Positions 6,265 to 15,378 of a stretch of DNA of 64,000 bases are shown one piece after another. The notes below the pieces were generated by a model. It did not search any database. It saw only the letters and a list, made by a program, of their open reading frames with translations, and had not been told where the DNA came from. The position numbers were made by a program, and so were the translations under genes. Every line of letters begins with the position of its first letter. The first letter of the stretch is position 1. Origin of the DNA: Foliimonas ilicis (GTDB taxonomy: Bacteria > Pseudomonadota > Alphaproteobacteria > Rhizobiales > Rhizobiaceae); the NCBI RefSeq assembly GCF_039939195.1, contig NZ_JBDUUH010000001.1, forward strand, positions 806,001 to 870,000, given 5' to 3'.

Positions 6265-8850
6265 TCACCTCATATCGAGCAGGCGTTCCAGATAATCGCG
6301 CTCGAGTTCGGGGCTCAGCGCATTGCCGAGACGCTTGCGGATCGCTTCCAGAATTTGACGGGCGCGCTGGATGTCGATCTCGCCCGGCACTTTCACCGAA
6401 TTTCCGAAGTCTGGACCGGTCGTTGCACGCGGACGGCCAAGCGGATCGCGGTCGGAATTCTGCTGGCGTCCGCCTTCCTGGCCGCCGCCTTCCTCGCCTT
6501 CCATGGCCTGCTGCATCTGTTGCATCATGTCCTGTGCGCCCTTGCGCAATGCTTCCAGCGCACGGCCCTGTTGGCCGACGGCGCGGTCGCCTTCGCCCTG
6601 TCCAAGTGCGCCTTCGGCCTGACCCATAGCCTCGCCGGCCTCGCCGAAACCTTCGCCCGGCTGAATGCCCATGCCTTCGAGGCCCTTCGTCAGAGCGTCG
6701 AGTTCCTGCTGCAGTTTGCCCTGGCCTTCCTGAAGCTGCTTCAGCGCGTCGGCAAATTCTTCTGGCGTCATTGGACGGCCATTCTGGCCCGGCTGCTGGC
6801 CTTCGCCTTGCTGACCCTGCTGGCCTTGTTGTCCCTCTTGACCTTGCTGACCCTGGCCGCGCTGCTGCTGGTCCATGCGGAAGGTCTCGTTCATCATCTC
6901 CTGCTGACGCCGCATGATCTCGCCCAGCTTGTTCATCTGCTGGTTCATCTCGTTCTGTTCACCGTTCTGGCCCTGCTGCTGCTGTTGCTGGCGGCCTGCC
7001 TGAAGGTTGTTCATCATGTCTTCGAGTTGCGAAAGCAGCTCTTGCGCCTGATCGCGATTGCCCGACTTCGCCAGATTTTCGATCTGGTCCATCATTCGGT
7101 CGAGATCGCTCTGGCGCAGTTCCTGCCCGTTCTGCGGCATCTGCTGCGCCATGTCGGGATTCTGCTGCGCACGTTGGGCGAATTCACGCAGGAATTCGTT
7201 CATCGCATCGCGCAGCTCGGCCATGAGCTTGTCGATTTCCTCGTCGCTGGCGCCGTTTTCAAGCGCCTGCTTCAAAGCTTCCTGAGCCTGTTTCAGGCGC
7301 TTTTCGGCGTCGGAAAGGCTGCCATCCTCGATGTTCAGCGCAATGTCCCAAAGATAGGAAACGACCTCGCGAAGCTGGTCGTCACTGCCAGCCATTCTGA
7401 GCCGCGTCTGCGCGCTCTTGATCGCCAGATAGTGGCTCATATTGTCGAATGTGTCTTCCGGGCGAAGCGTGATCGCGTCGATCAGATTGATGACGTCCGG
7501 CTTCTTGTTCGCGTCGAGCGCCAGTATCCGGCGCTGTTCGATCACTGCTTTTGCGAGCGGGTTAAGGAAAGGGCGCTCGGGGAGAATGAAGGTCTTGGTT
7601 TCGCTGGTGCTTTCCTGTCCCGCGGCATCCTTGGCCTTTAGAACAAGCTTCACCATGCTGCCCGACCATACATGCTCCGTCAGGTCGCGGTTTGCTTTGG
7701 CGGCTGGCGTCTCGGCGCCGCGTCGTGGCAAGGCAAGCTGCATTTCCGGGGCCTTGTAGAGCGGACGAGTACCGGCTGGCGGCGTCTCATCAAGGCTGAA
7801 GGCGGCCTCTGCCGATGCCGCACCGTAGTCGTCCTCGATCTCGTAGTTCAATTCGAGCGTGCCGTTTGCCGCGCGGCGCGGATCACCTGTAAAGCGGATG
7901 GTCGGAGGCGTGTCGGGCGTGACCGCGAAGGCCCAATTGCGCAGTTCGGAACTTCCCGATTTCAGCGAAAGCGTGCCGTTGTGCGAAAGTTTTCCAGCGA
8001 ATTGGCGGGGCGCTCCGCTTTGCTTGGCGGGGGCTGCGTTCGAATCGGTATTTGCCTGCGCACTCTGCGGCGCGATTTCGCGCGTATTGCCTGCGCCATC
8101 GGTGAAGGACAGGTTTTCGTCGCCAGCGCCGCCGGTCACGCGCAGCGATATTTCGCTGCCTGCCGGGACGGTAACGGTCGAAGCCTGCTGGTTGTTTTCA
8201 GCCGTCAGGAAGACTGGTGCCTTGCCGGTATAGGCCGGAGGCGTAACCCATGCATCGATGCGGGCAGGCAATGTTTCGAAACCGGGACGTGCCTCAAACA
8301 CGTCCCCGATGCGGCCACCCAGCGGCCCAAAGGAAAAGGCGAAGGCGACAAACAGCAAAAGTGCCGCCGCACCATGAAGACCCCATGGATCACGCTGGGG
8401 AACGCCGGTGCGCGGCAGGTCGCTGCCCAGCCGGTTGAGCTTTTCCGCCATGCGCTTCTGGTGTTCGCGCCATAGAGCCTGCCCGAAAGCGTCTTCCTCG
8501 CCGGTCGGGCGATCCGTCTGGACAAGAACCGGCGTGTGCTCGAGCTTGTTCGCCGCCTCGATGCGCCGGTCGATCTCATCGGCTGTCGGGTTGCGGAAGA
8601 AGCGGAGCGGGTAGAGCGATGCAAGGGTGCCGATTGCAAAAAAGGCGATCGCGATAAGCCGCACAAGTTCAGGAACAATGCGGAAAACGCCAAGCCATGA
8701 AAGGCTGAGGAAAAGGCTGATCGCGACCAGAACAGGCAGAACAAGCGGCCAACCGCGCTCCAGCGTCATCACTGCGCGCGTGGAGATGCGCGCCCATGAA
8801 AGGCCGCGCGTCTTATGTCTGTCTCTGTCTACTGTTCCTTTATCCGGCAT
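6265..8850 (-). CDS. TIGR02302/DUF4175 family large membrane protein
   Basis: About 861 residues. Two adjacent membrane segments lie near residues 30-75 and a third near 150, followed by a long periplasmic-type domain and a C-terminal helical region very rich in Gln, Gly and Met (roughly residues 600-780). The family is nearly confined to Alphaproteobacteria and its function is unknown. The open frame begins at 8925, but ATG 8850 (MPDKGTVDRD) has the Shine-Dalgarno GGAAGGG and is preferred. It follows lysA on the minus strand after 213 bases in which I see no gene. The Gln-rich part explains the long Leu-rich shadow ORF on the other strand. Confidence 0.85.
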   Translation of the reverse strand: MPDKGTVDRDRHKTRGLSWARISTRAVMTLERGWPLVLPVLVAISLFLSLSWLGVFRIVPELVRLIAIAFFAIGTLASLYPLRFFRNPTADEIDRRIEAANKLEHTPVLVQTDRPTGEEDAFGQALWREHQKRMAEKLNRLGSDLPRTGVPQRDPWGLHGAAALLLFVAFAFSFGPLGGRIGDVFEARPGFETLPARIDAWVTPPAYTGKAPVFLTAENNQQASTVTVPAGSEISLRVTGGAGDENLSFTDGAGNTREIAPQSAQANTDSNAAPAKQSGAPRQFAGKLSHNGTLSLKSGSSELRNWAFAVTPDTPPTIRFTGDPRRAANGTLELNYEIEDDYGAASAEAAFSLDETPPAGTRPLYKAPEMQLALPRRGAETPAAKANRDLTEHVWSGSMVKLVLKAKDAAGQESTSETKTFILPERPFLNPLAKAVIEQRRILALDANKKPDVINLIDAITLRPEDTFDNMSHYLAIKSAQTRLRMAGSDDQLREVVSYLWDIALNIEDGSLSDAEKRLKQAQEALKQALENGASDEEIDKLMAELRDAMNEFLREFAQRAQQNPDMAQQMPQNGQELRQSDLDRMMDQIENLAKSGNRDQAQELLSQLEDMMNNLQAGRQQQQQQGQNGEQNEMNQQMNKLGEIMRRQQEMMNETFRMDQQQRGQGQQGQEGQQGQQGQQGEGQQPGQNGRPMTPEEFADALKQLQEGQGKLQQELDALTKGLEGMGIQPGEGFGEAGEAMGQAEGALGQGEGDRAVGQQGRALEALRKGAQDMMQQMQQAMEGEEGGGQEGGRQQNSDRDPLGRPRATTGPDFGNSVKVPGEIDIQRARQILEAIRKRLGNALSPELERDYLERLLDMR

Positions 8851-9063
8851 CGGCCCTTCCGGGGTCGGTGTCTTGCGCAACCCAGGCGCTTTCTCACCTG
8901 CAAAGAATAGCAACAATCGGGGCAAAGGCGAGGCGGCCTATCCTCGAATGAAGCCGCATATTGGTGCAGTATTCGAAGCGGATTGCTAAGCGACTGTTTT
9001 TGAAGAGTTTTGAAGGCGAAAAATCGCGCTTAAAAACATTGTGATCGGGCAATTGAGCGGACC

Positions 9064-10329
9064 TCAAAGCCAGTCGGGTATCGAATCGAGGCCAATGAGT
9101 TCCTCATAGGTCCGGCGCGGGCGAACGACATGGAAACGATCGCCGTCGACCAGAACTTCGGGGATCAGAAGCCGCGAATTGTAGGTTCCTGCCTGCACCG
9201 CGCCATAAGCGCCTGCCGTGCCGACCGCTATCAAATCACCTGCGGCAAGCCGTGGCAGATTGCGCTCATTGCCCAGATAATCGCCGGTTTCGCAAACCGG
9301 GCCGACGACGTCGACCGTCACATGCGGCTGGTTGGGAAGGGCTTCAACGACTGGAAAAATTTCGTGGAAGGCATCGTAAAGCGTGGGACGAATGAGATCG
9401 TTCATCGCAGCATCGACGATCAGGAAATTCTTCGCGTCGCCTTCCTTCATGAAGATGACTTCCGAAACCAGAATTCCGGCATTGCCGACGATCAGACGGC
9501 CCGGCTCAAAGATCACCTTCAGGCCAAGCTTCGTCATGTGCTTCTTGACGATGTCGGCGTAGAGGTCAGGCAATGGCGGCGGGTTGTTGTCCTTGCGGTA
9601 TGGAATGCCGAGGCCGCCGCCAAGATCGACATGCTCAAGCTCATGCCCATCGGCGCGCAACGTGCCGACCAGTTCGACCAGCAGCGCGAAAGCATCGTCG
9701 AAAGGCTGGAGTTCGGTGATCTGGCTGCCGATATGTGTATCGATGCCGGTGATGCGGATTCCGGGAAGCTTTGCGGCGCGGGCATAGACTTCACGGGCGC
9801 GCTGCCACGGAATACCGAACTTGTTCTCGGCCTTGCCGGTCGAAATCTTCTTATGCGTCTTTGCGTCCACATCGGGATTGATGCGCAGCGATATGCGCGC
9901 GATTTTGCCAAGTTCTGTGGCGCGCTGGGACAGGATTTCCAGCTCCGGCTCTGATTCGACGTTGAAGCAATGAATGCCTGCGGAAAGCGCGAAATCCATC
10001 TCGCGGGCCGTCTTGCCGACGCCGGAAAACACGATTTTCTCCGGCGGAATACCGGCGGCCAGCGCACGGCGCAATTCGCCTTCCGAAACCACATCGGCAC
10101 CGGCGCCAAGATTTGCCAGTATTTTCAGAACAGCCTGATTGGAATTGGCCTTCAGCGCATAGCAGACAAGCGTTTCCAGCCCGGCGAATGCCTGCGAGAA
10201 AACCTTGAAATGGCGTGTCAGCGTGGCGGTCGAATAGCAATAGAAGGGCGTACCAACCTCATCGGCAATTGCCGGTACAGGCACGTCCTCGGCATAGAGC
10301 AGGCCGTCGCGGTAGTTGAAATGATTCAC
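9064..10329 (-). CDS. lysA: Diaminopimelate decarboxylase
   Basis: LysA makes L-lysine from meso-diaminopimelate, the last lysine step. The 421-residue PLP enzyme shows the Schiff-base Lys in CYALKANSNQ (about residue 58), the glycine motif DLGGGLGIPY, the phosphate-binding EPGRLIVGNAG, and CETGDYL with the active-site Cys contributed across the dimer. Length is standard. The gene lies just downstream of a small lipoprotein gene and argH on the same strand, an order common in alphaproteobacteria. Confidence 0.95.
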   Translation of the reverse strand: MNHFNYRDGLLYAEDVPVPAIADEVGTPFYCYSTATLTRHFKVFSQAFAGLETLVCYALKANSNQAVLKILANLGAGADVVSEGELRRALAAGIPPEKIVFSGVGKTAREMDFALSAGIHCFNVESEPELEILSQRATELGKIARISLRINPDVDAKTHKKISTGKAENKFGIPWQRAREVYARAAKLPGIRITGIDTHIGSQITELQPFDDAFALLVELVGTLRADGHELEHVDLGGGLGIPYRKDNNPPPLPDLYADIVKKHMTKLGLKVIFEPGRLIVGNAGILVSEVIFMKEGDAKNFLIVDAAMNDLIRPTLYDAFHEIFPVVEALPNQPHVTVDVVGPVCETGDYLGNERNLPRLAAGDLIAVGTAGAYGAVQAGTYNSRLLIPEVLVDGDRFHVVRPRRTYEELIGLDSIPDWL

Positions 10330-10351
10330 GATGTGCAGTCCGGGAGTAAGA

Positions 10352-10561
10352 TCAGATCAGCGGATCAAGAAGGAATGGCTTGTCGGTTTCGGGCGCAGTA
10401 GGCTCCGGAGGAAGCGGGCTTTCACCGGCTTTCTCGGCATCCTTGCGCGCCTGCACCGCAGCCTCGTAAGGCGTGTCCAGCCCGGATTTTCGCCCGCAGG
10501 CCGATACTGCGGTCACTGCGGCCAGAAGCACGAGCGTCGTCAAAATCCTGCTTCTGGTCAT
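10352..10561 (-). CDS. LptM-like small lipoprotein
   Basis: A 69-residue precursor with basic start MTRSR, a hydrophobic stretch and the lipobox VSAC, giving a mature peptide of about 50 residues that begins CGRKSGLDTP. This is the LptM (YifL) pattern; E. coli LptM helps assemble the LptDE lipopolysaccharide translocon. I choose ATG 10561; ATG 10570 is possible, while the longer frame from 10624 lacks signal-peptide character. It lies between argH and lysA on the same strand. Role by family resemblance only. Confidence 0.75.
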   Translation of the reverse strand: MTRSRILTTLVLLAAVTAVSACGRKSGLDTPYEAAVQARKDAEKAGESPLPPEPTAPETDKPFLLDPLI

Positions 10562-10653
10562 CCAGTCCATCCGTTGATCAAGAAATCGTTCGCCGCTTTT
10601 AGCGAAGTTTTCGTGCCATTGCACCCCTTGGCGATCAATCCTGCTTGATGGAT

Positions 10654-12054
10654 TTACGCCTTTGCAAGGCGCTTTTTCCAGTAGCGGATTTGCTTGCGCA
10701 CTTCTGCGGGTGCCGTGCCGCCGAAAGATGTGCGGCTTTTTACGGAATTTTGCACCGAAAGAACGGAGAAAATGCCCTCGTTTATCGCCGAATTGATCGA
10801 TTGCAGGTCCGAAAGAGACAGCTTTTCGAGGCCGATCTTGCGTTCTTCGGCCATTGCGACCGCTCTGCCGGTGACGTGATGCGCCTCGCGGAAGGGCAGG
10901 CCTGCTTCGCGGACAAGCCAGTCGGCAAGGTCGGTAGCCGTCGAATAGCCTGAACCCGCCGCCTTCTTCATCGCCGCAATGTTGATTTCCATGTCGCCGA
11001 CCATTCCGGTCATCGCGGCAATCATCAGGTCGAGCGTTTCGGCGGTGTCGAAAACGGCTTCCTTGTCTTCCTGCATGTCCTTCGAATAGGAGAGCGGCAG
11101 ACCCTTCATGACTGTCAAAAGCCCGATCAGATGGCCATTCACGCGGCCGGTCTTGGCGCGCACGAGTTCGGCCGCATCAGGATTTTTCTTCTGCGGCATG
11201 ATCGAGGAACCGGTGGAAAAGCTGTCGGACAGGCGCACGAAACCGAATTGCGGCGTCGACCAGATGACGATTTCCTCGGCCAGACGCGAAAGATGCGTCG
11301 CGCAGATTGCCGCTATCGAAAGAAATTCCAGCGCGAAATCGCGGTCGGACACGCTGTCCAGCGAGTTGCGGGTCGGTTCGCGAAAGCCTAGCGCTTTCGC
11401 GGTTTTGTGCCGGTCGATGGGGAAGCCTGTGCCCGCAAGTGCCGCCGCACCGAGCGGGCTCTCGTCCAACCGCTCTACCGCATCCCGCACGCGCGAAAGA
11501 TCACGCCCGAACATTTCGACATAGGCCATGCAATGATGCCCAAAGGTCACGGGCTGCGCGGTTTGCAGATGAGTGAAGCCCGGCATGACGCTGGCCGCAT
11601 GTTCTTCGGCTCTGACGAGAAATGCCGCGATCAGGCCTTTAAGTGCCTCGGCGGTGCGGATCAGTTCGTCCTTTACCCAAAGGCGGAAATCGAGGGCAAC
11701 CTGGTCGTTGCGAGAGCGCGCGGTGTGTAGGCGACCGGCGGCAGGGCCGATCAAATCGGACAAGCGTGCCTCGATATTCATATGAATATCTTCGAGCCGC
11801 GCCGAGAATTCGAATTTGCCGGTTTCGATCTCTTTCAAAATCGTGTTCAGGCCGTGAGCGATTTTCTCTTGATCTTCGCTCTTTATGATGCCCGTTTCGG
11901 CCAGCATTTCGGAATGGGCTAGCGAGCCGCGAATATCCTGCGCGTAAAGCTTTTTGTCGAAACCGATCGAGGCGTTGATCGCTTCCATGATTGCGGCAGG
12001 ACCCGAGGCAAATCGTCCGCCCCACATCTGGTTGCTGGCCTTCTTCTCGCTCAT
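10654..12054 (-). CDS. argH: Argininosuccinate lyase
   Basis: ArgH splits argininosuccinate to arginine and fumarate, the last step of arginine synthesis. The 466 residues carry the superfamily signature GSSIMPQKKNPDAAE around residue 283 and the upstream HTARSRNDQVALDFRLW substrate-binding region. Length is normal. It is divergent from the TlpA-like gene with only 31 bases between the starts, so their promoters must overlap, and it heads the argH-lipoprotein-lysA block. Confidence 0.95.
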   Translation of the reverse strand: MSEKKASNQMWGGRFASGPAAIMEAINASIGFDKKLYAQDIRGSLAHSEMLAETGIIKSEDQEKIAHGLNTILKEIETGKFEFSARLEDIHMNIEARLSDLIGPAAGRLHTARSRNDQVALDFRLWVKDELIRTAEALKGLIAAFLVRAEEHAASVMPGFTHLQTAQPVTFGHHCMAYVEMFGRDLSRVRDAVERLDESPLGAAALAGTGFPIDRHKTAKALGFREPTRNSLDSVSDRDFALEFLSIAAICATHLSRLAEEIVIWSTPQFGFVRLSDSFSTGSSIMPQKKNPDAAELVRAKTGRVNGHLIGLLTVMKGLPLSYSKDMQEDKEAVFDTAETLDLMIAAMTGMVGDMEINIAAMKKAAGSGYSTATDLADWLVREAGLPFREAHHVTGRAVAMAEERKIGLEKLSLSDLQSINSAINEGIFSVLSVQNSVKSRTSFGGTAPAEVRKQIRYWKKRLAKA

Positions 12055-12085
12055 TGTGGTAACCGGGCTCCGGAGATTTTAGAGT

Positions 12086-12781
12086 ATGGCTAAGAAATTT
12101 ATTCCGGTTCCGCGCCTTCTTTTGACCGCCGCTGTGGCAGGCGCGCTTGCCGGTGCGCTCGCGGTATATGTCAGCGTGACCCTGTCTGGCAACACGCCAG
12201 AGAGGGGACAAGCACCTGCGCAGCAGGCAGCAGCCATCAATGACGAGGCGGATATCGCCGCATGTGCTGCAAAGACCGAGAGGGCGAAGGCGCTGGGAAG
12301 TGCTGCAACCGGCGAGGTGGCCGCACTTTTGCCCGCCGATCCGCCCGTTTCGCTCAAAACCCTTGCGTTCAACGATCCTGACGGCAAGCCGATGACGCTG
12401 GCCGATCGCGCTGGCAAGATTTTGCTCGTCAATCTCTGGGCGACATGGTGCGCGCCGTGCCGTGAGGAAATGCCCGCCTTGAATGCGCTGGAAGAGGAAA
12501 AGGGCAGCGAGAAATTCGAGGTCGTCGCCGTCAACATCGATACGGGCGACGATACCAAGCCGAAGAAATTCCTGGCCGACACCAAGGTCGATAAGCTTGC
12601 CTATTACCGCGACAGCTCGCTCGGCCTGTTCAACGATCTCAAGAAACGCGGTCTGGCGCTCGGTCTGCCGGTTACACTGCTGGTCGATGACGAGGGCTGC
12701 CTGCTTGGACATATGAACGGTCCGGCGGAATGGTCGAGCCCCGATGCCAAGCGTTTGATCGACGCAGCGCTTACAAACTAA
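12086..12781 (+). CDS. tlpA: TlpA/CcmG-like periplasmic thiol-disulfide protein
   Basis: A 231-residue protein with an N-terminal membrane anchor (about residues 9-30) and a periplasmic thioredoxin fold bearing the redox site WCAPC within NLWATWCAPCREEMPAL. Later the cis-Pro region reads LPVTLLVDDEG. TlpA-like proteins keep cytochrome-c or copper-site thiols reduced, for example during cytochrome oxidase assembly. Divergent from argH. Which apoprotein it serves is not shown by the context. Confidence 0.82.
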   Translation: MAKKFIPVPRLLLTAAVAGALAGALAVYVSVTLSGNTPERGQAPAQQAAAINDEADIAACAAKTERAKALGSAATGEVAALLPADPPVSLKTLAFNDPDGKPMTLADRAGKILLVNLWATWCAPCREEMPALNALEEEKGSEKFEVVAVNIDTGDDTKPKKFLADTKVDKLAYYRDSSLGLFNDLKKRGLALGLPVTLLVDDEGCLLGHMNGPAEWSSPDAKRLIDAALTN

Positions 12782-12880
12782 TCCACATAAATTTGCCGGC
12801 GAACTTCCAGCGGGTGCTGTTTCCTTGTGAAGCAACGCCCGGCTAATGGTCGCGCGCATATTATGCGTGTTTCATCTTCC

Positions 12881-12902
12881 TTTCGCTTGCGTTTCGCTTG
12901 CG
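12881..12902 (+). repeat. Tandem 11-base repeat upstream of ugpB
   Basis: The unit TTTCGCTTGCG occurs twice in direct contact at 12881-12891 and 12892-12902. It lies in the 224-base ugpB leader/promoter region, just upstream of the CTGTCAC sequence that resembles half of a Pho box. It may be a slippage product or part of a regulator site; nothing more can be said. Confidence 0.5.
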
Positions 12903-12936
12903 TTTTTCACAAAGTTGCAACAAAACCATTGTCCGA

Positions 12937-12954
12937 CTGTCACATTCGGTCGAT
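12937..12954 (+). promoter_or_regulatory. Possible PhoB (Pho box) site of the ugp operon
   Basis: CTGTCAC at 12937 matches the first 7-base repeat of the Pho box (CTGTCAT) at six of seven positions. The expected second repeat 11 bases later is poor (GGTCGAT). PhoB control of ugp operons is established in E. coli and Sinorhizobium, and the site is about 60 bases before the ugpB ATG, but the match is weak. Confidence 0.3.
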
Positions 12955-13005
12955 ACTGCCCTTTGCGAGACTAAAACTTTCGCCAAGGAAAAACGGGAGA
13001 GAGAC

Positions 13006-14316
13006 ATGAGATTTCAAGGGCTTGCGGCCGGTGTAGCCGCGACTTTCACACTACTTTCGACTAGCGCTGCCTTCGCCGTAACCGAAATTTCGTGGTGGCA
13101 TGCCATGACGGGTGCGAACAACGAAGTCGTCGAACGGCTTTCGAAAGAGTTCAACGAGAGCCAGAGCGAGTATAAAGTCGTTCCTGTTTTCAAAGGCACT
13201 TATCCTGAAGCGCTGAACGCAGGCATTGCCGCATTCCGTGCCAAGCAGGCACCGCACATCCTTCAGGTTTTCGACGCCGGAACGGGCGTGATGATGGCTT
13301 CGGAAGGTGCGATCAAGCCGGTAGCCGACATTCTTTCTGCAGGCGGCGAGGCGTTCGACAAGAGCAAATATCTCGCAGGCATCGTGGCTTATTATTCGAA
13401 GCCGGACGGTTCGATGCTTTCGTTCCCGTATAATTCCTCGTCGCCGATCCTTTATTACAACAAGGATATTTTCGAGAAAGCCGGGCTCGACGTCGATAAT
13501 CCGCCGAAGACATGGGCGGAAGTCTGGGATGCCGCACGCAAGATCAAGTCCAGCAACGCCGCACAGTGCGGTTTCACTTCGACATGGCTGACCTGGATTC
13601 AGACCGAAAATTTCGCGGCCTGGAACAACCAGCAATACGGCACGAATGAAAACGGCATTGCCAATCTCGATGTCGAGCTGAAGTTCAACTCTCCTGAATT
13701 CGTCAAGCATTTTCAGGGCATCGCCGATCTCGCCAAGGAAGGCGTGTTCCGTTACGGCGGTCGCACGGCAGAAGCCAAGAACCTGTTCCTTTCGGGCGAA
13801 TGCGGCATGCTGACCGAATCGTCGGGTGGACTTGGTGACGTGGTGAAGTCGGGCATGAATTACGGCACCGGTCAGCTTCCTTACGATGCCGACGCAGAAG
13901 GCGCACCGCAGAACACGATCCCGGGCGGTGCCAGCCTCTGGGTGTTCGACGGTAAGTCGGACGAGGAATATAAGGGCGTTGCAGCCTTCTTCGAATTCCT
14001 CTCGCAGACCGAAGTTCAGGCCAAGCTCCATCAGGTTTCCGGCTATCTGCCGGTGACGATGGCTGCTTATGAGGAAACCAAGAAGTCCGGCTTCTACGAA
14101 AAGAATCCGGGCCGCGAGATTCCGATCCAGCAGATGATGGGCGAGGCTCCGACGGAAAACTCCAAGGGCGTGCGTCTCGCAAACCTTCCGCAGGTTCGCG
14201 ACATCATGAACGAGGAATTCGAGAAGATGCTCAACGGTCAGCAGACCGCGCAGCAGGCGCTCGACAGTGCCGTGACGCGCGGCAATGCAGCGATCCAGGA
14301 AGCGATCGACAACTAA
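13006..14316 (+). CDS. ugpB: sn-Glycerol-3-phosphate ABC transporter, binding protein
   Basis: UgpB is the periplasmic receptor for glycerol-3-phosphate and glycerophosphodiesters. The 436-residue precursor starts with a classical signal peptide ending SAAFA, then the mature protein with the EISWWHAMTGANNEVVERL opening characteristic of UgpB, and later FPYNSSSPILYYNKD and WLTWIQTENFAAWNNQ. E. coli UgpB has 438 residues. ATG 13006 has GGGAGAGAG ahead; the open frame runs further up but lacks signal character. First gene of ugpBAEC; a strong hairpin follows it. Confidence 0.95.
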   Translation: MRFQGLAAGVAATFTLLSTSAAFAVTEISWWHAMTGANNEVVERLSKEFNESQSEYKVVPVFKGTYPEALNAGIAAFRAKQAPHILQVFDAGTGVMMASEGAIKPVADILSAGGEAFDKSKYLAGIVAYYSKPDGSMLSFPYNSSSPILYYNKDIFEKAGLDVDNPPKTWAEVWDAARKIKSSNAAQCGFTSTWLTWIQTENFAAWNNQQYGTNENGIANLDVELKFNSPEFVKHFQGIADLAKEGVFRYGGRTAEAKNLFLSGECGMLTESSGGLGDVVKSGMNYGTGQLPYDADAEGAPQNTIPGGASLWVFDGKSDEEYKGVAAFFEFLSQTEVQAKLHQVSGYLPVTMAAYEETKKSGFYEKNPGREIPIQQMMGEAPTENSKGVRLANLPQVRDIMNEEFEKMLNGQQTAQQALDSAVTRGNAAIQEAIDN

Positions 14317-14327
14317 GAAACGTCGAA

Positions 14328-14361
14328 CAGAAGCCCGCGACCCTTGGGCTGCGGGCTTCTG
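14328..14361 (+). terminator. Strong hairpin between ugpB and ugpA (no T-run)
   Basis: An 11-base-pair stem forms between 14328-14338 (CAGAAGCCCGC) and 14351-14361 (GCGGGCTTCTG), with an inner CCC/GGG pairing in the loop. No run of T follows, so it is not a classical terminator. Hairpins after the binding-protein gene of ABC operons often stabilise the upstream mRNA and lower downstream expression, which would give excess UgpB over the permease. Structure is seen; role inferred. Confidence 0.7.
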
Positions 14362-14445
14362 CGATTGTCATGACCGGAGTTTTCTCCGTTTAGCCAGCAA
14401 GGCGAAATCCGCAAGCTGGCTTCATCGCATGTCGAGGAGCATTGA

Positions 14446-15333
14446 TTGGCCGCCCCCAGAGTCGTCTTCCCCAACAAGGTCCTGCCCTATTTTCTGCTTG
14501 CGCCGCAGCTTGCGATCACGGCCGTATTTTTCTACTGGCCAGCCTCGCAGGCGGTCTATCAGTCGATGCTCAAGGAAGATCCGTTCGGCCTGAGAACACG
14601 TTTCGTCGGCCTCGATAATTTCAAAAAAGTGCTTGCCGATCCGGGCTATCTGAACTCCATGCAGGTGACGGCGATCTTCTCGATTGCCACTGCCGTACTC
14701 GCGATGGGTGTCGCGCTTGTTCTGGCCGTCATGGCCGACAGGATCGTGCGCGGTCGCGGCTTCTACAGAACCATGATGATCTGGCCCTACGCAGTTGCTC
14801 CCGCCATTGCGGGTATGCTGTGGCTGTTCATGTTCAACCCGTCGATGGGCACATTCGCCTATATGATCCGCTCCACCGGCTATAATTGGGACCCGTTGCT
14901 CAACGGTCCGCAGGCGATGACCCTTGTCGTGGCCGCCGCCGCATGGAAGCAGATCAGCTACAATTTCCTGTTCTTCGTGGCAGGTCTGCAGGCAATTCCG
15001 AAGACGCTGATCGAGGCAGCCGCAATCGACGGCGCCGGCGATACGAAGCGCTTCTGGACGATCGTCTTTCCGCTGCTCGCGCCGACGACCTTCTTCCTGC
15101 TGGTCATCAACACGACCTACGCTTTCTTCGACACGTTCGGCATCATCCATGCCGTTACCGGCGGTGGTCCAGGCAGGTCTACGGAGACGCTTGTCTACAA
15201 GGTTTACAATGACGGCTTCGTCAATCTGATCCTTGGCGATTCTGCTGCGCAGTCGGTGATCTTGATGGTCATCGTCATCGCGCTCACCGCTATTCAGTTC
15301 CGCTACGTGGAAAAGAAGGTGCACTATGGGTGA
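14446..15333 (+). CDS. ugpA: sn-Glycerol-3-phosphate ABC transporter, permease UgpA
   Basis: A 295-residue inner-membrane permease with six predicted membrane segments and the cytoplasmic EAA loop reading EAAAIDGAGDTKRFW, which contacts the ATPase. Length equals E. coli UgpA (295). I accept the TTG start at 14446 because GAGGAG sits six bases upstream and the protein then begins AAPRVVFPNKVLPY as in the family. It follows ugpB after 129 bases that include the hairpin. Confidence 0.93.
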   Translation: MAAPRVVFPNKVLPYFLLAPQLAITAVFFYWPASQAVYQSMLKEDPFGLRTRFVGLDNFKKVLADPGYLNSMQVTAIFSIATAVLAMGVALVLAVMADRIVRGRGFYRTMMIWPYAVAPAIAGMLWLFMFNPSMGTFAYMIRSTGYNWDPLLNGPQAMTLVVAAAAWKQISYNFLFFVAGLQAIPKTLIEAAAIDGAGDTKRFWTIVFPLLAPTTFFLLVINTTYAFFDTFGIIHAVTGGGPGRSTETLVYKVYNDGFVNLILGDSAAQSVILMVIVIALTAIQFRYVEKKVHYG

Positions 15334-15378
15334 TCTCTTTTCCTGGCAGTATCCATCCACGTTGCGGGGCATGAACGC

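Noticed and set aside
6220..7641. 473-codon Leu-rich open frame on the plus strand
   Set aside because: It is antisense to the Gln-rich part of the TIGR02302 gene; Gln codons CAG/CAA read in reverse give Leu. No start signal or domain is visible.
11639..12859. 406-codon minus-strand frame across argH and the TlpA gene
   Set aside because: It covers argH out of frame and the TlpA gene in antisense; both real genes have clear motifs.
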